Shown: positions 26,248-35,316 of the stretch, one piece after another
Position numbering within the stretch: the first letter of the stretch is position 1
Layout of the letters: each line of letters opens with the position of its first letter
Program-made: the position numbers and the translations under genes
NCBI GenBank assembly: GCA_947489665.1
Contig: CANLEH010000002.1
Location: 310,001 to 374,000, forward strand
Reading direction: 5' to 3'
Source of the DNA: an uncultured Roseicyclus sp.
Lineage (GTDB): Bacteria; Pseudomonadota; Alphaproteobacteria; Rhodobacterales; Rhodobacteraceae
Length of the DNA stretch: 64,000 nucleotides
Notes under the pieces: generated by a model
Databases searched by the model: none
Told to the model about the DNA's origin: nothing
The model's input: the letters and a program-made list of their open reading frames with translations, nothing else

Positions 26248-27798
26248 ATGACCGATACTGTTACGCGCACCCGCGCCGGAGGGCGTGCTTCACGGCGTGC
26301 GGCACGGCAGGCCATCGACGTCACGATGTTGCCCGGGCTGGAAAATACGCTCCCCTTTACGGAAGTGATGGACGGGGCGCAGGTCGAACAAATCGACGCC
26401 GCGTCGATGCACATCCTTGAAAATATCGGCGTGCAGTTCCGCGATGAAATTGCACTGGCCGATTGGAAGGCCGCCGGTGCGAAGGTCGACGGTGAGATGG
26501 TCTACCTTGACCGCAGTCTGGTAAGAGAGTTGATCGCGACGATCCCCTCAACCTTCACCCTCCATGCCCGGAACCCGAAAAACAATGTTCCCCTTGGCGG
26601 ACGGCGATCGATTTTCGTGCCGATGACCGGTGCGCCCTACCTTCGTGATCTGGAGGACAAGCGCCGCAACCCGATGCTCGACGATCTGGCGATGTTCCAC
26701 AAACTCAGCCACATGCTGCCTGCGATGCATTCATCCGCACACCATATCGTGGAGCCATTCGACCATCCGATCAGCCAGCGACACCTTCGCATCACCTATT
26801 CGTCGATGAAGTACTCCAACAAAACCTTCATGGGTATGACGACCAGCCCCAAGAACGCGGAAGATGTCATCGATATGTGCCGGATCCTGTTTGGCGCAGA
26901 GTTCATGGAAACCCACCCCGTGGTGACCGGCAATTGCAACGGAAATTCACCGCTCGTGTGGGACGAGACCATGCTTGGCGCACTCCGTGCCTTTAGCCGC
27001 GCGAACCAGCCGATCCTGTGCTCGCCCTTTGTGCTTGGCGGCGCGAATACGCCCGCGTCCGTCCCCGTGACTGTGGCGCAACTCAATGCCGAGGCCCTTT
27101 CGGCCCTGGCCTACACGCAAGTTGTCCGCAAAGGCGCGCCTGCGATCTACGGCCATTACCTCAGCACAGTTTCGATGAAGTCCGGCGCACCAATGGCAGG
27201 CACGCCCGAAATCAGCCTGATGAACTTCATGATCGGCCAAATGGCGCGGTTCTACGACGTCCCCTGGCGCACATCGAATACCCTGGGCGGGGCCAAGACC
27301 TTCGACGCTCAAGCGGGTTATGAAAGCGCCCACACGCTATCTGCCGTGATGCATTCGGGCGCAAATTACATCTGGCATTCCGCCGGCTGGAACGAGGCGG
27401 GCATGCATTGCTCGGTCGCAAAGTTCGTGGTGGATGCCGAGCAGTGCGCAATGGCCTACCGCATGGCGGAAGGGCCCAAATGGCACGATTTCGATGCGGC
27501 CCTTGATGCCGTCAAAGACATCGGCCCCGGCGGGCACTACCTTGGCCATCCGCACACGCAAGAAACCTTTCAAGAGGCGTTCTTCATGCCCGAATTGTTC
27601 GACAACAACTCGATTGAACAATGGGCAGCGGAAGGTTCGATCGAGATCACGGAACGCGCGCTGACCTACGCCAAGAAGCTGCTGGCCGCCTATGAAGAGC
27701 CCAAGCTTGATGTGGCTGTGAATGAAGCGTTGATGGAATACATCGCCCGCCGCGAGCGCGAGATTCCGGCGGCTGATGCGCTGAACCAAACCCATTAA
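26248..27798 (+). CDS. MttB-family corrinoid-dependent methyltransferase, non-pyrrolysine type
   Basis: 516 residues with no in-frame TAG, so it belongs to the MttB superfamily members without pyrrolysine, some of which demethylate glycine betaine, proline betaine or carnitine. Family blocks seen are ILENIGVQFRDE (~55), VPMTGAPYLRDLEDKRRNPMLDD (~125), HPVVTGNCNGNSPLVWDE (~225), CSPFVLGGANTPASVPVT (~255), and SGANYIWHSAGWNEAGMHCSVAKFVVD (~375). AAAGGGAGG gives a strong RBS. No corrinoid protein gene lies in the window. It shares an operator with the convergent gntR-dapA-aldH-dao operon, pointing to one catabolic route. Confidence 0.88.
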   Translation: MTDTVTRTRAGGRASRRAARQAIDVTMLPGLENTLPFTEVMDGAQVEQIDAASMHILENIGVQFRDEIALADWKAAGAKVDGEMVYLDRSLVRELIATIPSTFTLHARNPKNNVPLGGRRSIFVPMTGAPYLRDLEDKRRNPMLDDLAMFHKLSHMLPAMHSSAHHIVEPFDHPISQRHLRITYSSMKYSNKTFMGMTTSPKNAEDVIDMCRILFGAEFMETHPVVTGNCNGNSPLVWDETMLGALRAFSRANQPILCSPFVLGGANTPASVPVTVAQLNAEALSALAYTQVVRKGAPAIYGHYLSTVSMKSGAPMAGTPEISLMNFMIGQMARFYDVPWRTSNTLGGAKTFDAQAGYESAHTLSAVMHSGANYIWHSAGWNEAGMHCSVAKFVVDAEQCAMAYRMAEGPKWHDFDAALDAVKDIGPGGHYLGHPHTQETFQEAFFMPELFDNNSIEQWAAEGSIEITERALTYAKKLLAAYEEPKLDVAVNEALMEYIARREREIPAADALNQTH

Positions 27799-27829
27799 GC
27801 CGCCATTCGGAGAGGCCCTAGCAGCCGGT

Positions 27830-29158
27830 TTACTCCAGCGCCGCGCGCCTTTCCTTCCAGCGGATCACCGCATTGCCGATCGTGTCCCGAAACGGTTGAG
27901 GCGGCAGGCGTGTGGGCGCGGCCTCTGCCGCGAAATGTCGGGTCAAATGCGTGTCGACGCCGCAAGCCATCTCGGCCGCAGCCATTCCAGTCAGCGTTCC
28001 GCGTGCCGTGCCAAGACCATTCTGCACGCAAGCGGTAAACAGCCCCTCTTCGACCTCACCGGTGACCGATGCGCCATTGCGTGACAAGCAAAGATGCCCG
28101 GCCCAGGTATATTCGGGCTTCAGCCCCGCAAGCTCCGGGAACCGCGCGTCAAATTTCGTCTGCTGGATGGCGGCGGCGCGCGCGACATCGGCCTCAGTCG
28201 CGCGCATCCCTGAACGCAAGGTGGCCACCGCCCTTGTCAAAATACGATCGCCGCCCTGCGGCGCATCAATCCGGCGCATGGAGGTGCCCATCGGGTCCGA
28301 TGGCGTAATCCCCCAGCGCCCAGTACCTGCGACCGCGCCCTTGGGAAGGACGGGCGTAAAGGCCGCATAAAGAAACACATGCATCAACCGCCCCGTGGCC
28401 AGCCCGAAGCTTTCCAGATGCCCGTTGGTTGCCAAGATCACTTGAGGCGCAGCAATGCCGCCCTTGGGCACCTGAAGCCGCCACACATGACCAATCCGCT
28501 TTATCGAAATACATGCCGAATGCTCATGGAGAGCAACCGTCTGCGACAGACCTTCCGCCAAGCCTCGAATATATCCGGCTGGTTGCAGCATCGCAGTGCC
28601 AGGCGTGTAGAGGCCGGACCGATAGTAGGTGCTTCCCGTCATCTCCGCCATCGCCTGCGCGTCAAGCAGGTCATAAGGTTCCCCCAACGCATCCAGATGC
28701 GCGGCGTAGCTTTGGTTTTGCGCATCCGCCGCGTCGCTGACAGCGCCGTTAACCTTGCCCGCGGGATCGAAGAAGTCGGCACAGATGCCGTAGTCTTCGA
28801 CTGCATCCCGCGCAAAGGCGATGGCGTGCCGGTTCATGTCAATCTGGGCGCGATCATCGCCCGCACCCGCGTAGTCATGGCTTGTCAGTTCATGCGGCAG
28901 GTCGATCATGAAGCCGGAGTTGCGCCCGGCCGCCCCTTCCGCAATTTGGCCGGCCTCCAACACGACAATCCGCGCGTCTGGACGCAATTGCACCAGCCGC
29001 CGCGCTGCGGACAAGCCTGCGAACCCGGCCCCGATAATCACAAGATCTGCGGTGATCTCTTCCTCAAGCCGGGGATAGCGCGGGCCGGGCCCGAGGATCG
29101 AGGACCAGGCGGCATCGCCACGATGTTTCGGCAGGCGCCGGGCGACGTAGCGGCTCAA
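27830..29158 (-). CDS. FAD-dependent amine/amino-acid oxidoreductase (DAO family, PuuB-like)
   Basis: 442 residues. An ADP-binding GxGxxG motif in DLVIIGAGFAGLSAARRL (~40) is followed by the DAO-family GAAGRNSGFM segment (~75). The C-terminal half has YTWAGHLCLSRNGASVTGEVEEGLF and CVQNGLGTARGTLTGMAAAE. The closest functional type is gamma-glutamylputrescine oxidase or a D-amino-acid dehydrogenase, which oxidises a C-N bond. Its start overlaps the aldehyde dehydrogenase stop by four bases; it is last of a four-gene operon. The oxidation of a cyclic D-amino acid would fit the DapA-type partner, but the substrate is inferred. Confidence 0.85.
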   Translation of the reverse strand: MSRYVARRLPKHRGDAAWSSILGPGPRYPRLEEEITADLVIIGAGFAGLSAARRLVQLRPDARIVVLEAGQIAEGAAGRNSGFMIDLPHELTSHDYAGAGDDRAQIDMNRHAIAFARDAVEDYGICADFFDPAGKVNGAVSDAADAQNQSYAAHLDALGEPYDLLDAQAMAEMTGSTYYRSGLYTPGTAMLQPAGYIRGLAEGLSQTVALHEHSACISIKRIGHVWRLQVPKGGIAAPQVILATNGHLESFGLATGRLMHVFLYAAFTPVLPKGAVAGTGRWGITPSDPMGTSMRRIDAPQGGDRILTRAVATLRSGMRATEADVARAAAIQQTKFDARFPELAGLKPEYTWAGHLCLSRNGASVTGEVEEGLFTACVQNGLGTARGTLTGMAAAEMACGVDTHLTRHFAAEAAPTRLPPQPFRDTIGNAVIRWKERRAALE

Positions 29159-30648
29159 TCCACCGCCTCATCTTCGTCATCGCTCAGGTCGATCCAAATG
29201 GTCTTGAGTTGGGTGTACTGGTCATGGGCCTGCAAACCGTTGTCACGGCCCCCGAACCCCGATTGCTTCCAACCGCCGAAAGGCGTGGTGATGTCGCCCT
29301 CCCCAAAACTGTTCACCGTAACCGTGCCGGCCTTGAGCATCCGCGCACCCCGGATGGCGCGCTTCGCATTTGCGGTGAACAGGCTGGCACACAAACCATA
29401 GGGTGTGTCGTTGGCCAAGCTGATCGCTTCGTCGAACCCGGACACTGTCAAAACTGACAAGATCGGGCCAAAGATTTCCTCTCTGGCCTGCGGGCTGGAG
29501 GGATCCGTTTCAATGCATGTCGGGACGACGCGACCATCTTCCGCCTTACCACCAAAAACGACTTCAAGATCACCACTCAAATAACTGGAAACCTTATTGA
29601 AATGCGCTTCCGAGACCAACGCACCAACACGCACCTCGGGATCCAGTGGATCGCCCACAGGCCATTCGCGCACATGGGCCGCGATCCGCTCCAACAGCGG
29701 GGCTTTCACCGCCTCATGCACGATCAACCGAGATGTAGCTGAACAATTCTCGCCCATGTTCCAATAGGCACCGTTCACGATATGCGCCGCCACCCGGTCG
29801 AGGTTTTCAGCGTCCTCCATTACGATAGCGGGGTTCTTCCCGCCCATCTCAAGCACCACCTCTTTTGCATTACTTTCAGCAGCATAGGAGAGGAACTTGC
29901 ATCCGGTTTCCGTTGAACCTGTGAACGACACCATGTCGATATCCATGTGCCGCCCAATGGGCTCACCCACATCAGCACCCAGTCCCGGAACAACATTCAA
30001 CACCCCGCGGGGCACCCCGGCCTCCATCGCCAATTCCGCAAGGCGAAGGGCGGTCAAAGATGTCTCCTCGGCCGGTTTCAGCACCACCGAACATCCCGAC
30101 GCGAGGGCCGGGCCGATCTTCCACGCCATCATCAAAAGCGGGAAGTTCCACGGCAGGACAAGGCCCACCACGCCGACGGGTTCACGCACCACCATGGCGA
30201 TATGATCATCCGATGCCGGTGAAACGAAATCATAAATCTTATCAATTGCTTCTGCGTGCCACTTAATGCAGTTGATGGCTTCGGGCACATCGACCGTTTC
30301 GCAGTCGAAGATGGTTTTGCCCGAATCCACACTCTCCAAGACGGCCAGTTCGCGCGCGTTACGTGTCATCAACTTGCACAGGCGGATCAGAACATCCTTC
30401 CGCTCCGACGGATGCAGTCGCGACCACCGACCATCCTCAAAGGCCTCCCGCGCCTTTTCGACGGCGATCTCAACATCCTCGGCTCCGCAGGAAGCCACTT
30501 TCGCAATAACCTCTCCTGTCGCCGGGTTAATGCTGTTGAATGTCTTGCCCGAGATCGCCTGCCGGAACCCACCGTCAATGAAGGCGCCACCGGGCGGGTC
30601 CAGATCCGCGGCCAATGCGCGGTATTCCTGTGCCGTCAAAAGATCCAT
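29155..30648 (-). CDS. NAD(P)-dependent aldehyde dehydrogenase (PuuC/BADH-like)
   Basis: 497 residues, full length. It oxidises an aldehyde to the acid. Visible are VGVVGLVLPWNFPLLMMAWKI (~145), FTGSTETGCKFL (cofactor, ~230), LEMGGKNPAIV with catalytic Glu (~255), MGENCSATSRL with the catalytic Cys (~290), and EEIFGPILSVL (~395). The C-terminus reads TPFGGWKQSGFGGRDNG. Resemblance is to gamma-glutamyl-aminobutyraldehyde and betaine-aldehyde dehydrogenases. Four bases separate it from dapA upstream, and it overlaps the oxidase gene downstream. Confidence 0.93.
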   Translation of the reverse strand: MDLLTAQEYRALAADLDPPGGAFIDGGFRQAISGKTFNSINPATGEVIAKVASCGAEDVEIAVEKAREAFEDGRWSRLHPSERKDVLIRLCKLMTRNARELAVLESVDSGKTIFDCETVDVPEAINCIKWHAEAIDKIYDFVSPASDDHIAMVVREPVGVVGLVLPWNFPLLMMAWKIGPALASGCSVVLKPAEETSLTALRLAELAMEAGVPRGVLNVVPGLGADVGEPIGRHMDIDMVSFTGSTETGCKFLSYAAESNAKEVVLEMGGKNPAIVMEDAENLDRVAAHIVNGAYWNMGENCSATSRLIVHEAVKAPLLERIAAHVREWPVGDPLDPEVRVGALVSEAHFNKVSSYLSGDLEVVFGGKAEDGRVVPTCIETDPSSPQAREEIFGPILSVLTVSGFDEAISLANDTPYGLCASLFTANAKRAIRGARMLKAGTVTVNSFGEGDITTPFGGWKQSGFGGRDNGLQAHDQYTQLKTIWIDLSDDEDEAVD

Positions 30649-30652
30649 CGCC

Positions 30653-31570
30653 TCAGCCCTCCGCCTCGATCGCAGCCACAGTACGTTTGACCACGGCCAC
30701 CACCTGTTCCAACGCGCGCTTGTCGTCCTTGTTCAGCGGCTTGAGCGGCACACGTACATCCGTGCAGTCGATGCCCTGCATACTGACCCCGTACTTGATC
30801 GTAGCCACGAACTTGCCGCCCTGTTCCAACACGCGCATCAAAGGCAGAAGCGCCGACATGATGCGGCGGCCCTTGGCAAAATCCCCATCCACCACACAGG
30901 CACGGTACAGCGCCACATGTTCGCGCGGCAAAAAGTTGGACCCGCCGCACACCCAGAACGGCGCGCCCCAGGCAAAGAATTCCAACGCCTGGTCATCCAT
31001 CCCGCAGCCAAGCTGAATATGCGGATAATCGCGCGCCAGCAGATGCACGCGATTGATATCGCCAGAGCTCTCCTTGATCCCGCAGAAGTTGCGGGAGCGT
31101 CCGACGCGATCCAGAAATTCCTCGCCCATATTTGTGCCGGTCCGACCCGGATAATTGTAAAGCATGATGGGCAAGTTCGCGGCCCGGTCGATGGCGAGCG
31201 CATTCAACGCGTTTTCACGATCCGTGGGCACCGCATAGGGTGGCGAGGCCAGCAGGATCGCGTCTGCTTCCATCCCACGCGCGGCCTCGGCCAGTGCAAG
31301 ACTATCCGAGGTCAACATCGCCCCCGTGCCCACCACCAAAGGCAGGCGTCCATTCAACCGATCCTTCGTGAACCGCGCGATCTCGACCCGTTCGGCAAGG
31401 GTCTGCGCATAGTTCTCTCCGGTCGAGCCGCCGGAGATCAGACCATTGACGCCATTCTCGACCAACCATTCCACGACATCCGCCAAGCGGTCCCAATGGA
31501 CCGAGCCATCTTGGGCATAGGGCGTCACTACTGGCGTGTAGATTCCGTCGAAGTTGAAGATTGGGGTCAC
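30653..31570 (-). CDS. DHDPS/N-acetylneuraminate lyase family aldolase or deaminase
   Basis: 305 residues of a TIM-barrel class I Schiff-base enzyme. The substrate carboxyl-binding GGSTGEN (~47), the Tyr in LPIMLYNYPGRTG (~138) and the Schiff-base Lys in CGIKESSGD (~165) are present. It is not biosynthetic DapA in this setting: in hydroxyproline catabolism the same family deaminates pyrroline-4-hydroxy-2-carboxylate, and it is followed there by an aldehyde dehydrogenase, as here. The start overlaps the gntR stop by four bases. Confidence 0.88.
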   Translation of the reverse strand: MTPIFNFDGIYTPVVTPYAQDGSVHWDRLADVVEWLVENGVNGLISGGSTGENYAQTLAERVEIARFTKDRLNGRLPLVVGTGAMLTSDSLALAEAARGMEADAILLASPPYAVPTDRENALNALAIDRAANLPIMLYNYPGRTGTNMGEEFLDRVGRSRNFCGIKESSGDINRVHLLARDYPHIQLGCGMDDQALEFFAWGAPFWVCGGSNFLPREHVALYRACVVDGDFAKGRRIMSALLPLMRVLEQGGKFVATIKYGVSMQGIDCTDVRVPLKPLNKDDKRALEQVVAVVKRTVAAIEAEG

Positions 31571-32289
31571 GACGCGCCTCCGCCCGCAAGATCATCGCCC
31601 AAACCCAAATCGAGCGGCGTGGGCAGCACAAAACGCCCGATCTCATCCCGGCTCAACGCCCAATGCGCCTCAGCCAACGCAGCGGCGGCGTCTTCGTCGC
31701 CCGCCTCAATTGCGGCAATGATCGCCTCGTGGTGTTCGCTGGCCTTCGCCAGATTGTCCGCCATCTGCTGGTTTTTGGGTTGGTAGAACGTCATCCCGAT
31801 CCGCGCATGATCAATCAACAAGCGCTGGAAGGACGGGATCAGGTACACGTTGCCCGCCATCTCGCCCGTGATCTCGTGAAAGCGGGAATTCGTCAGCGCC
31901 CGCTCCGCCGCGCTGCCTTGGCGAAGGGCTGCGGTGAAGGCGTTCTGCGCGGCCTTCAGCTGCGTGATCTGCGCGGCCGTGGCATTGCAGGCCGCCAGCC
32001 GCAAGATCGCGGAATAGATCATCGGTGCTACAAGGAAGAAGTCGCGCAACGTTGTGTGCGACAGCGCCGCCACCCGGGCGCCCTTGTTCTCGCGCAACTC
32101 GACATATCCTGCGCCATCAAGGTCGCGAAACACCTCGCGCACGGGCGTTCGGCTTAGGCCGAAGCGCTCGCAGATTGCGACCTCATCCAAGTCACTGCCT
32201 GGGTGATAGTCCAGCGTAAGGATACTCGCCCGCAAGTGATCGGCCAAAGCCGCCTTGCGGTTTCGCGGAGAAAGATGATCAGCAGCCAT
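31567..32289 (-). CDS. GntR-family transcriptional regulator (FadR/FCD type)
   Basis: 240 residues. The winged helix covers ~15-75 (AICERFGLSRTPVREVFRDLDGAGYVEL), and the all-helical FCD ligand domain follows with its metal-binding Asp/His pattern (NSRFHEITGEMAG, SEHHEAIIAAIEAGDE). It is the first gene of the gntR-dapA-aldH-dao operon and is preceded at 32317-32335 by a near-copy of the operator before the MttB-type gene. Auto-regulation and control of both units is the simplest reading, with the pathway substrate or an intermediate as inducer. Confidence 0.92.
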   Translation of the reverse strand: MAADHLSPRNRKAALADHLRASILTLDYHPGSDLDEVAICERFGLSRTPVREVFRDLDGAGYVELRENKGARVAALSHTTLRDFFLVAPMIYSAILRLAACNATAAQITQLKAAQNAFTAALRQGSAAERALTNSRFHEITGEMAGNVYLIPSFQRLLIDHARIGMTFYQPKNQQMADNLAKASEHHEAIIAAIEAGDEDAAAALAEAHWALSRDEIGRFVLPTPLDLGLGDDLAGGGAS

Positions 32290-32316
32290 GGGCGGACGCT
32301 AGACCCGAATCTTGCC

Positions 32317-32335
32317 TGAATACAATATGTATATT
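32317..32335. promoter_or_regulatory. GntR-type operator upstream of gntR operon
   Basis: TGAATACAATATGTATATT shares 15 of 19 bases with the site at 26215-26233, and 12 of 13 in the core ATACnATATGTAT. It lies 28 bases before the gntR start and next to the end of kynU. Confidence 0.65.
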
Positions 32336-33523
32336 CTACGTCACGCGCTGGCGGGTCAGATATTCAGGGCGGTCCCAAAGGCGGTCTCGCAGGATCTCGG
32401 CCAGGATGGCAACGGCGCCTTTGACGTCGCTTTCATCGAGGTACAGCGGCGTGAAACCGAAGCGCATGATATCTGGCGCGCGGAAATCGCCGATTACATC
32501 GCGCGCAATCAGCGCCTGCATTGCGGCATAGCCATGCTCGAAATGGAAGGAGACCTGGCTGCCCCGCTGCGCTGCGTCACGCGGACTCGCCAGGCGAAGA
32601 TCCGGACAACGCGCCTCCACCTCGTGAATGAACAGCTCAGACAGGTGGATAGAGGCGGCGCGAAGCTCGGCCATATCAACCTCCCCCCAAATCGCCATCG
32701 CCTCTTCCAGCGCGGCCATTTGCAATACAGGCGGCGTGCCCACGCGCATCCGTTCGATCCCCGGCGCAGGGCGATAGTCGAGATCAAAGGCAAATGGCGC
32801 CTCATGCCCCAGCCACCCCGCGAGCGCGGGGTTGATGCTGTCGGCCAGATCAGGCCGAACATAGATGAACGCCGGCGCGCCCGGCCCCCCGTTGAGGTAT
32901 TTGTAGGTGCAGCCAACGGCGAATTCGGCGTTTGAACCAGCCATATCTACAGGAACAGCCCCAGCTGAATGGGCAAGGTCCCAAACCATCACGGCCCCTG
33001 CCCCATGCGCCGTGGCGGTGATCGCATTCATGTCGTGCATCCGACCGGTGCGGTAGTCGACCTGCGTCAACGTCACCGCCGCGATGTCTTCCGAGATCGC
33101 ACCGGCCACATCCTCGGGTGCCACCACGCGCAATTCATGCCCCTGCCCCAGATGCCGCACCAAGCCTTCGGCCATGTAGAGATCCGTAGGGAAATTGCCG
33201 ATGTCCGACAGGATCACTTTGCGCTCTGGCCGCATTTGCAAAGCTGCCGAAAGCGCCTGATACACCTTCAGCGACAGCGTATCCCCCATGACGACTGAGC
33301 CCTCAGGCGCGCCAATGATGCGGCCGACCATGTCCCCCACGCGACTTGGCTGCGCCATCCACCCACAGGCGTTCCAGCCCTTGATCAACTGGCCGCCCCA
33401 TTCATCCGTCATCTTTTGCGCGACGCGCGCGGCGACCCCTTTCGGCAAGGGCCCAAGCGAGTTCCCGTCGAGGTAGATCATCCCCTCCGGCAGCTCAAAG
33501 CGATCCTTCATCGGCAAGCTCAT
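32336..33523 (-). CDS. kynU: Kynureninase
   Basis: 395 residues, usual length. This PLP enzyme cleaves kynurenine to anthranilate and alanine. Family blocks are [14 protein letters not shown] (~18), [13 protein letters not shown] (~115), [11 protein letters not shown] (~160), [15 protein letters not shown] (PLP-contacting Asp, ~193), and [15 protein letters not shown] with the Schiff-base Lys (~223). The ATG at 33523 overlaps the kynA stop (ATGA), which decides it over a start seven codons upstream. With kynA it makes two steps of tryptophan degradation; the formamidase gene is not in the window. Confidence 0.95.
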   Translation of the reverse strand: MSLPMKDRFELPEGMIYLDGNSLGPLPKGVAARVAQKMTDEWGGQLIKGWNACGWMAQPSRVGDMVGRIIGAPEGSVVMGDTLSLKVYQALSAALQMRPERKVILSDIGNFPTDLYMAEGLVRHLGQGHELRVVAPEDVAGAISEDIAAVTLTQVDYRTGRMHDMNAITATAHGAGAVMVWDLAHSAGAVPVDMAGSNAEFAVGCTYKYLNGGPGAPAFIYVRPDLADSINPALAGWLGHEAPFAFDLDYRPAPGIERMRVGTPPVLQMAALEEAMAIWGEVDMAELRAASIHLSELFIHEVEARCPDLRLASPRDAAQRGSQVSFHFEHGYAAMQALIARDVIGDFRAPDIMRFGFTPLYLDESDVKGAVAILAEILRDRLWDRPEYLTRQRVT

Positions 33524-34335
33524 AGCTGCCCCCTTACGTTCCAAAGCTCCGGAAACAGCTCCACCTCCAGCATTCGACGCAGATATTGCACGCCCGACGT
33601 GCCGCCGGTGCCGCGCTTGAAGCCAATGATCCGTTCTACCGTCGTCACATGATTGAACCGCCAGCGGCGGAAGTAATCCTCAAGATCGACCAACTTCTCC
33701 GCCAACTCATAAAGCGACCAATGTGCACTCGGGTCGCGGTAAACTTCCGCCCATGCATCCTCGATTGCCGCGACCGGCGTGTGCGGTGCATCCATGGCGG
33801 GCGCGGGCAACGCCGGGTCCAGCTTTTGAACAGCCACAGCATAAAGCGACGGGCGCGTCAGTTCTGCGGCCAGCATGGCATGCAGCGCCGGGCGGTGTTC
33901 ATGGACCCGCATCATGGCGGTGTTGCGGTTGCCGAGGATGTATTCGATCAACCGGTATTGGTGTGACTGGAACCCGCTCGACTCGCCCAGGTCTTCTCGA
34001 AAGGCCGTATACTCCGATGGCGTCATCGTGCGCAGCACATCCCACGCGCCGTTCAACTGCTCAAAAATCCGCGCCACGCGCGTAAGCATCTTGAAAACAG
34101 GTGGGAAATCATCAGCGATCAGAGCGTCGCGGGCCGCATTCAACTCATGCAGCGCCAGGCGCATCCACAACTCAGAGGTCTGATGCTGAATGATAAACAA
34201 CATCTCATCATGGGCCTGACTCTTGGGCTGTGCGGCCCCAAGAATTGGATCAAGCGCCAGATAATCGCCATAGCTCATTGCGCCGTCAAACGACATGCGC
34301 GCGCCATCAACTTCAGGGTCAAGAGGATCGGACAT
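33520..34335 (-). CDS. kynA: Tryptophan 2,3-dioxygenase
   Basis: 271 residues. The haem enzyme opens the indole ring of tryptophan. Clear marks are [13 protein letters not shown] (~20), [18 protein letters not shown] with the distal pocket (~43-60), [17 protein letters not shown] (~112) and the C-terminal [28 protein letters not shown] with the haem-ligating His (~230). It is coupled to kynU by a 4-base overlap. Confidence 0.96.
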   Translation of the reverse strand: MSDPLDPEVDGARMSFDGAMSYGDYLALDPILGAAQPKSQAHDEMLFIIQHQTSELWMRLALHELNAARDALIADDFPPVFKMLTRVARIFEQLNGAWDVLRTMTPSEYTAFREDLGESSGFQSHQYRLIEYILGNRNTAMMRVHEHRPALHAMLAAELTRPSLYAVAVQKLDPALPAPAMDAPHTPVAAIEDAWAEVYRDPSAHWSLYELAEKLVDLEDYFRRWRFNHVTTVERIIGFKRGTGGTSGVQYLRRMLEVELFPELWNVRGQL

Positions 34336-34386
34336 GGGCCGAGCGTATCTTGCAGGGCCGCACAGGCAAGCCGGAAAGCGCGGCGT

Positions 34387-35316
34387 TTAGCTACCTGCGG
34401 CCACACCCACCCGATGCCGGGCGGGTCCAAACAGGCAGGCCAGCAACAGGATCACGCCCGCGACGGCCGCCACCATACCAGCCGCAGAGACTGAGTTGGA
34501 TGCCCCAAGCCAAAGCGGCCCGTATCCCGCAAACACATAGCCAAGGATCGCCGACAGCACGGCGAACACCAAACTCCACCCAACCTGCCGTCCCAGATGG
34601 TTCGTGATCAACCGCGCAGCGGCAGGTGGGCAGATGAACATGGCGATCACGATGATGGAGCCCACAGCATCAAAGGCAGCAACGGCGGCTACGGCAGCTG
34701 CGGTAACAAGACCCAGACCAATGGTGCGGACGGGCAAACCAAGCGCACGGGCAAACCCTTCATCGAAGCTCGACAGTTTCAAGGGGCGCCAAAACAGCCA
34801 TGTCAGCGCCCCGATCAACGCCGCAGCCACGGCCATGCGCAAAAGCTCCGGCGGCAGATACGACAGCGCAACCGGATCCAGCAGCGATCCCCAGCCCTCC
34901 GCCCGCAACCAGATCAATTGCTCAAGATTGCCCATAAGGGCGTGCTCAACATCCAGATGGACGCTCGACGTATCGGACTGCTCCAACAGCAAGACGCCGC
35001 CTGCGAAAAGCGAGGTAAAGACCACCCCCATCGCGGCGCCGGGTTCGATCTTGCCCATGCGGCGCACCACTTCGATCAGAAAGACCGCCACAAGCGCCGC
35101 CGCCGCAGCCCCCATCAGCATGGGCCAGGTCGCAACAACACCCGTGATCAGAAAGGCCACCACGATCCCCGGCAGTACCACATGGCTGATCGCGTCGCCG
35201 ATCAGCGCTTGGCGCCGCAAGATCAGGAAGTTGCCCGGCAAGGCACAGGCAATGGCCGCGAAAATGCCGATCAGGATCGGCGTCAGCGAAAACTGAACGA
35301 ACTCGGCCCCCATCAC
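34387..35316 (-). CDS. sitD: Mn/Fe ABC transporter permease SitD-like
   Basis: 309 residues and about eight helices of the ABC-3 family (LPGNFLILRRQALIGDAISHVVLPGIVVAF at ~26, FDAVGSIIVIAMFICPPAAARLI at ~210). It forms the membrane channel with SitC for manganese or iron uptake. It is the last gene of a compact operon sitA-B-C-D, overlapping sitC by four bases. Metal choice cannot be read from the permease; the Mur-like box before sitA favours manganese. Confidence 0.88.
   Translation of the reverse strand: MMGAEFVQFSLTPILIGIFAAIACALPGNFLILRRQALIGDAISHVVLPGIVVAFLITGVVATWPMLMGAAAAALVAVFLIEVVRRMGKIEPGAAMGVVFTSLFAGGVLLLEQSDTSSVHLDVEHALMGNLEQLIWLRAEGWGSLLDPVALSYLPPELLRMAVAAALIGALTWLFWRPLKLSSFDEGFARALGLPVRTIGLGLVTAAAVAAVAAFDAVGSIIVIAMFICPPAAARLITNHLGRQVGWSLVFAVLSAILGYVFAGYGPLWLGASNSVSAAGMVAAVAGVILLLACLFGPARHRVGVAAGS

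Noticed and set aside
26248..27798. Pyrrolysine-type trimethylamine methyltransferase
   Set aside because: There is no in-frame TAG and no pyl genes are seen, so a trimethylamine-specific function is not supported.
30266..31786. A 506-codon open frame on the plus strand
   Set aside because: Antisense to the aldehyde dehydrogenase, DapA-like and gntR genes, all of which have intact catalytic motifs.
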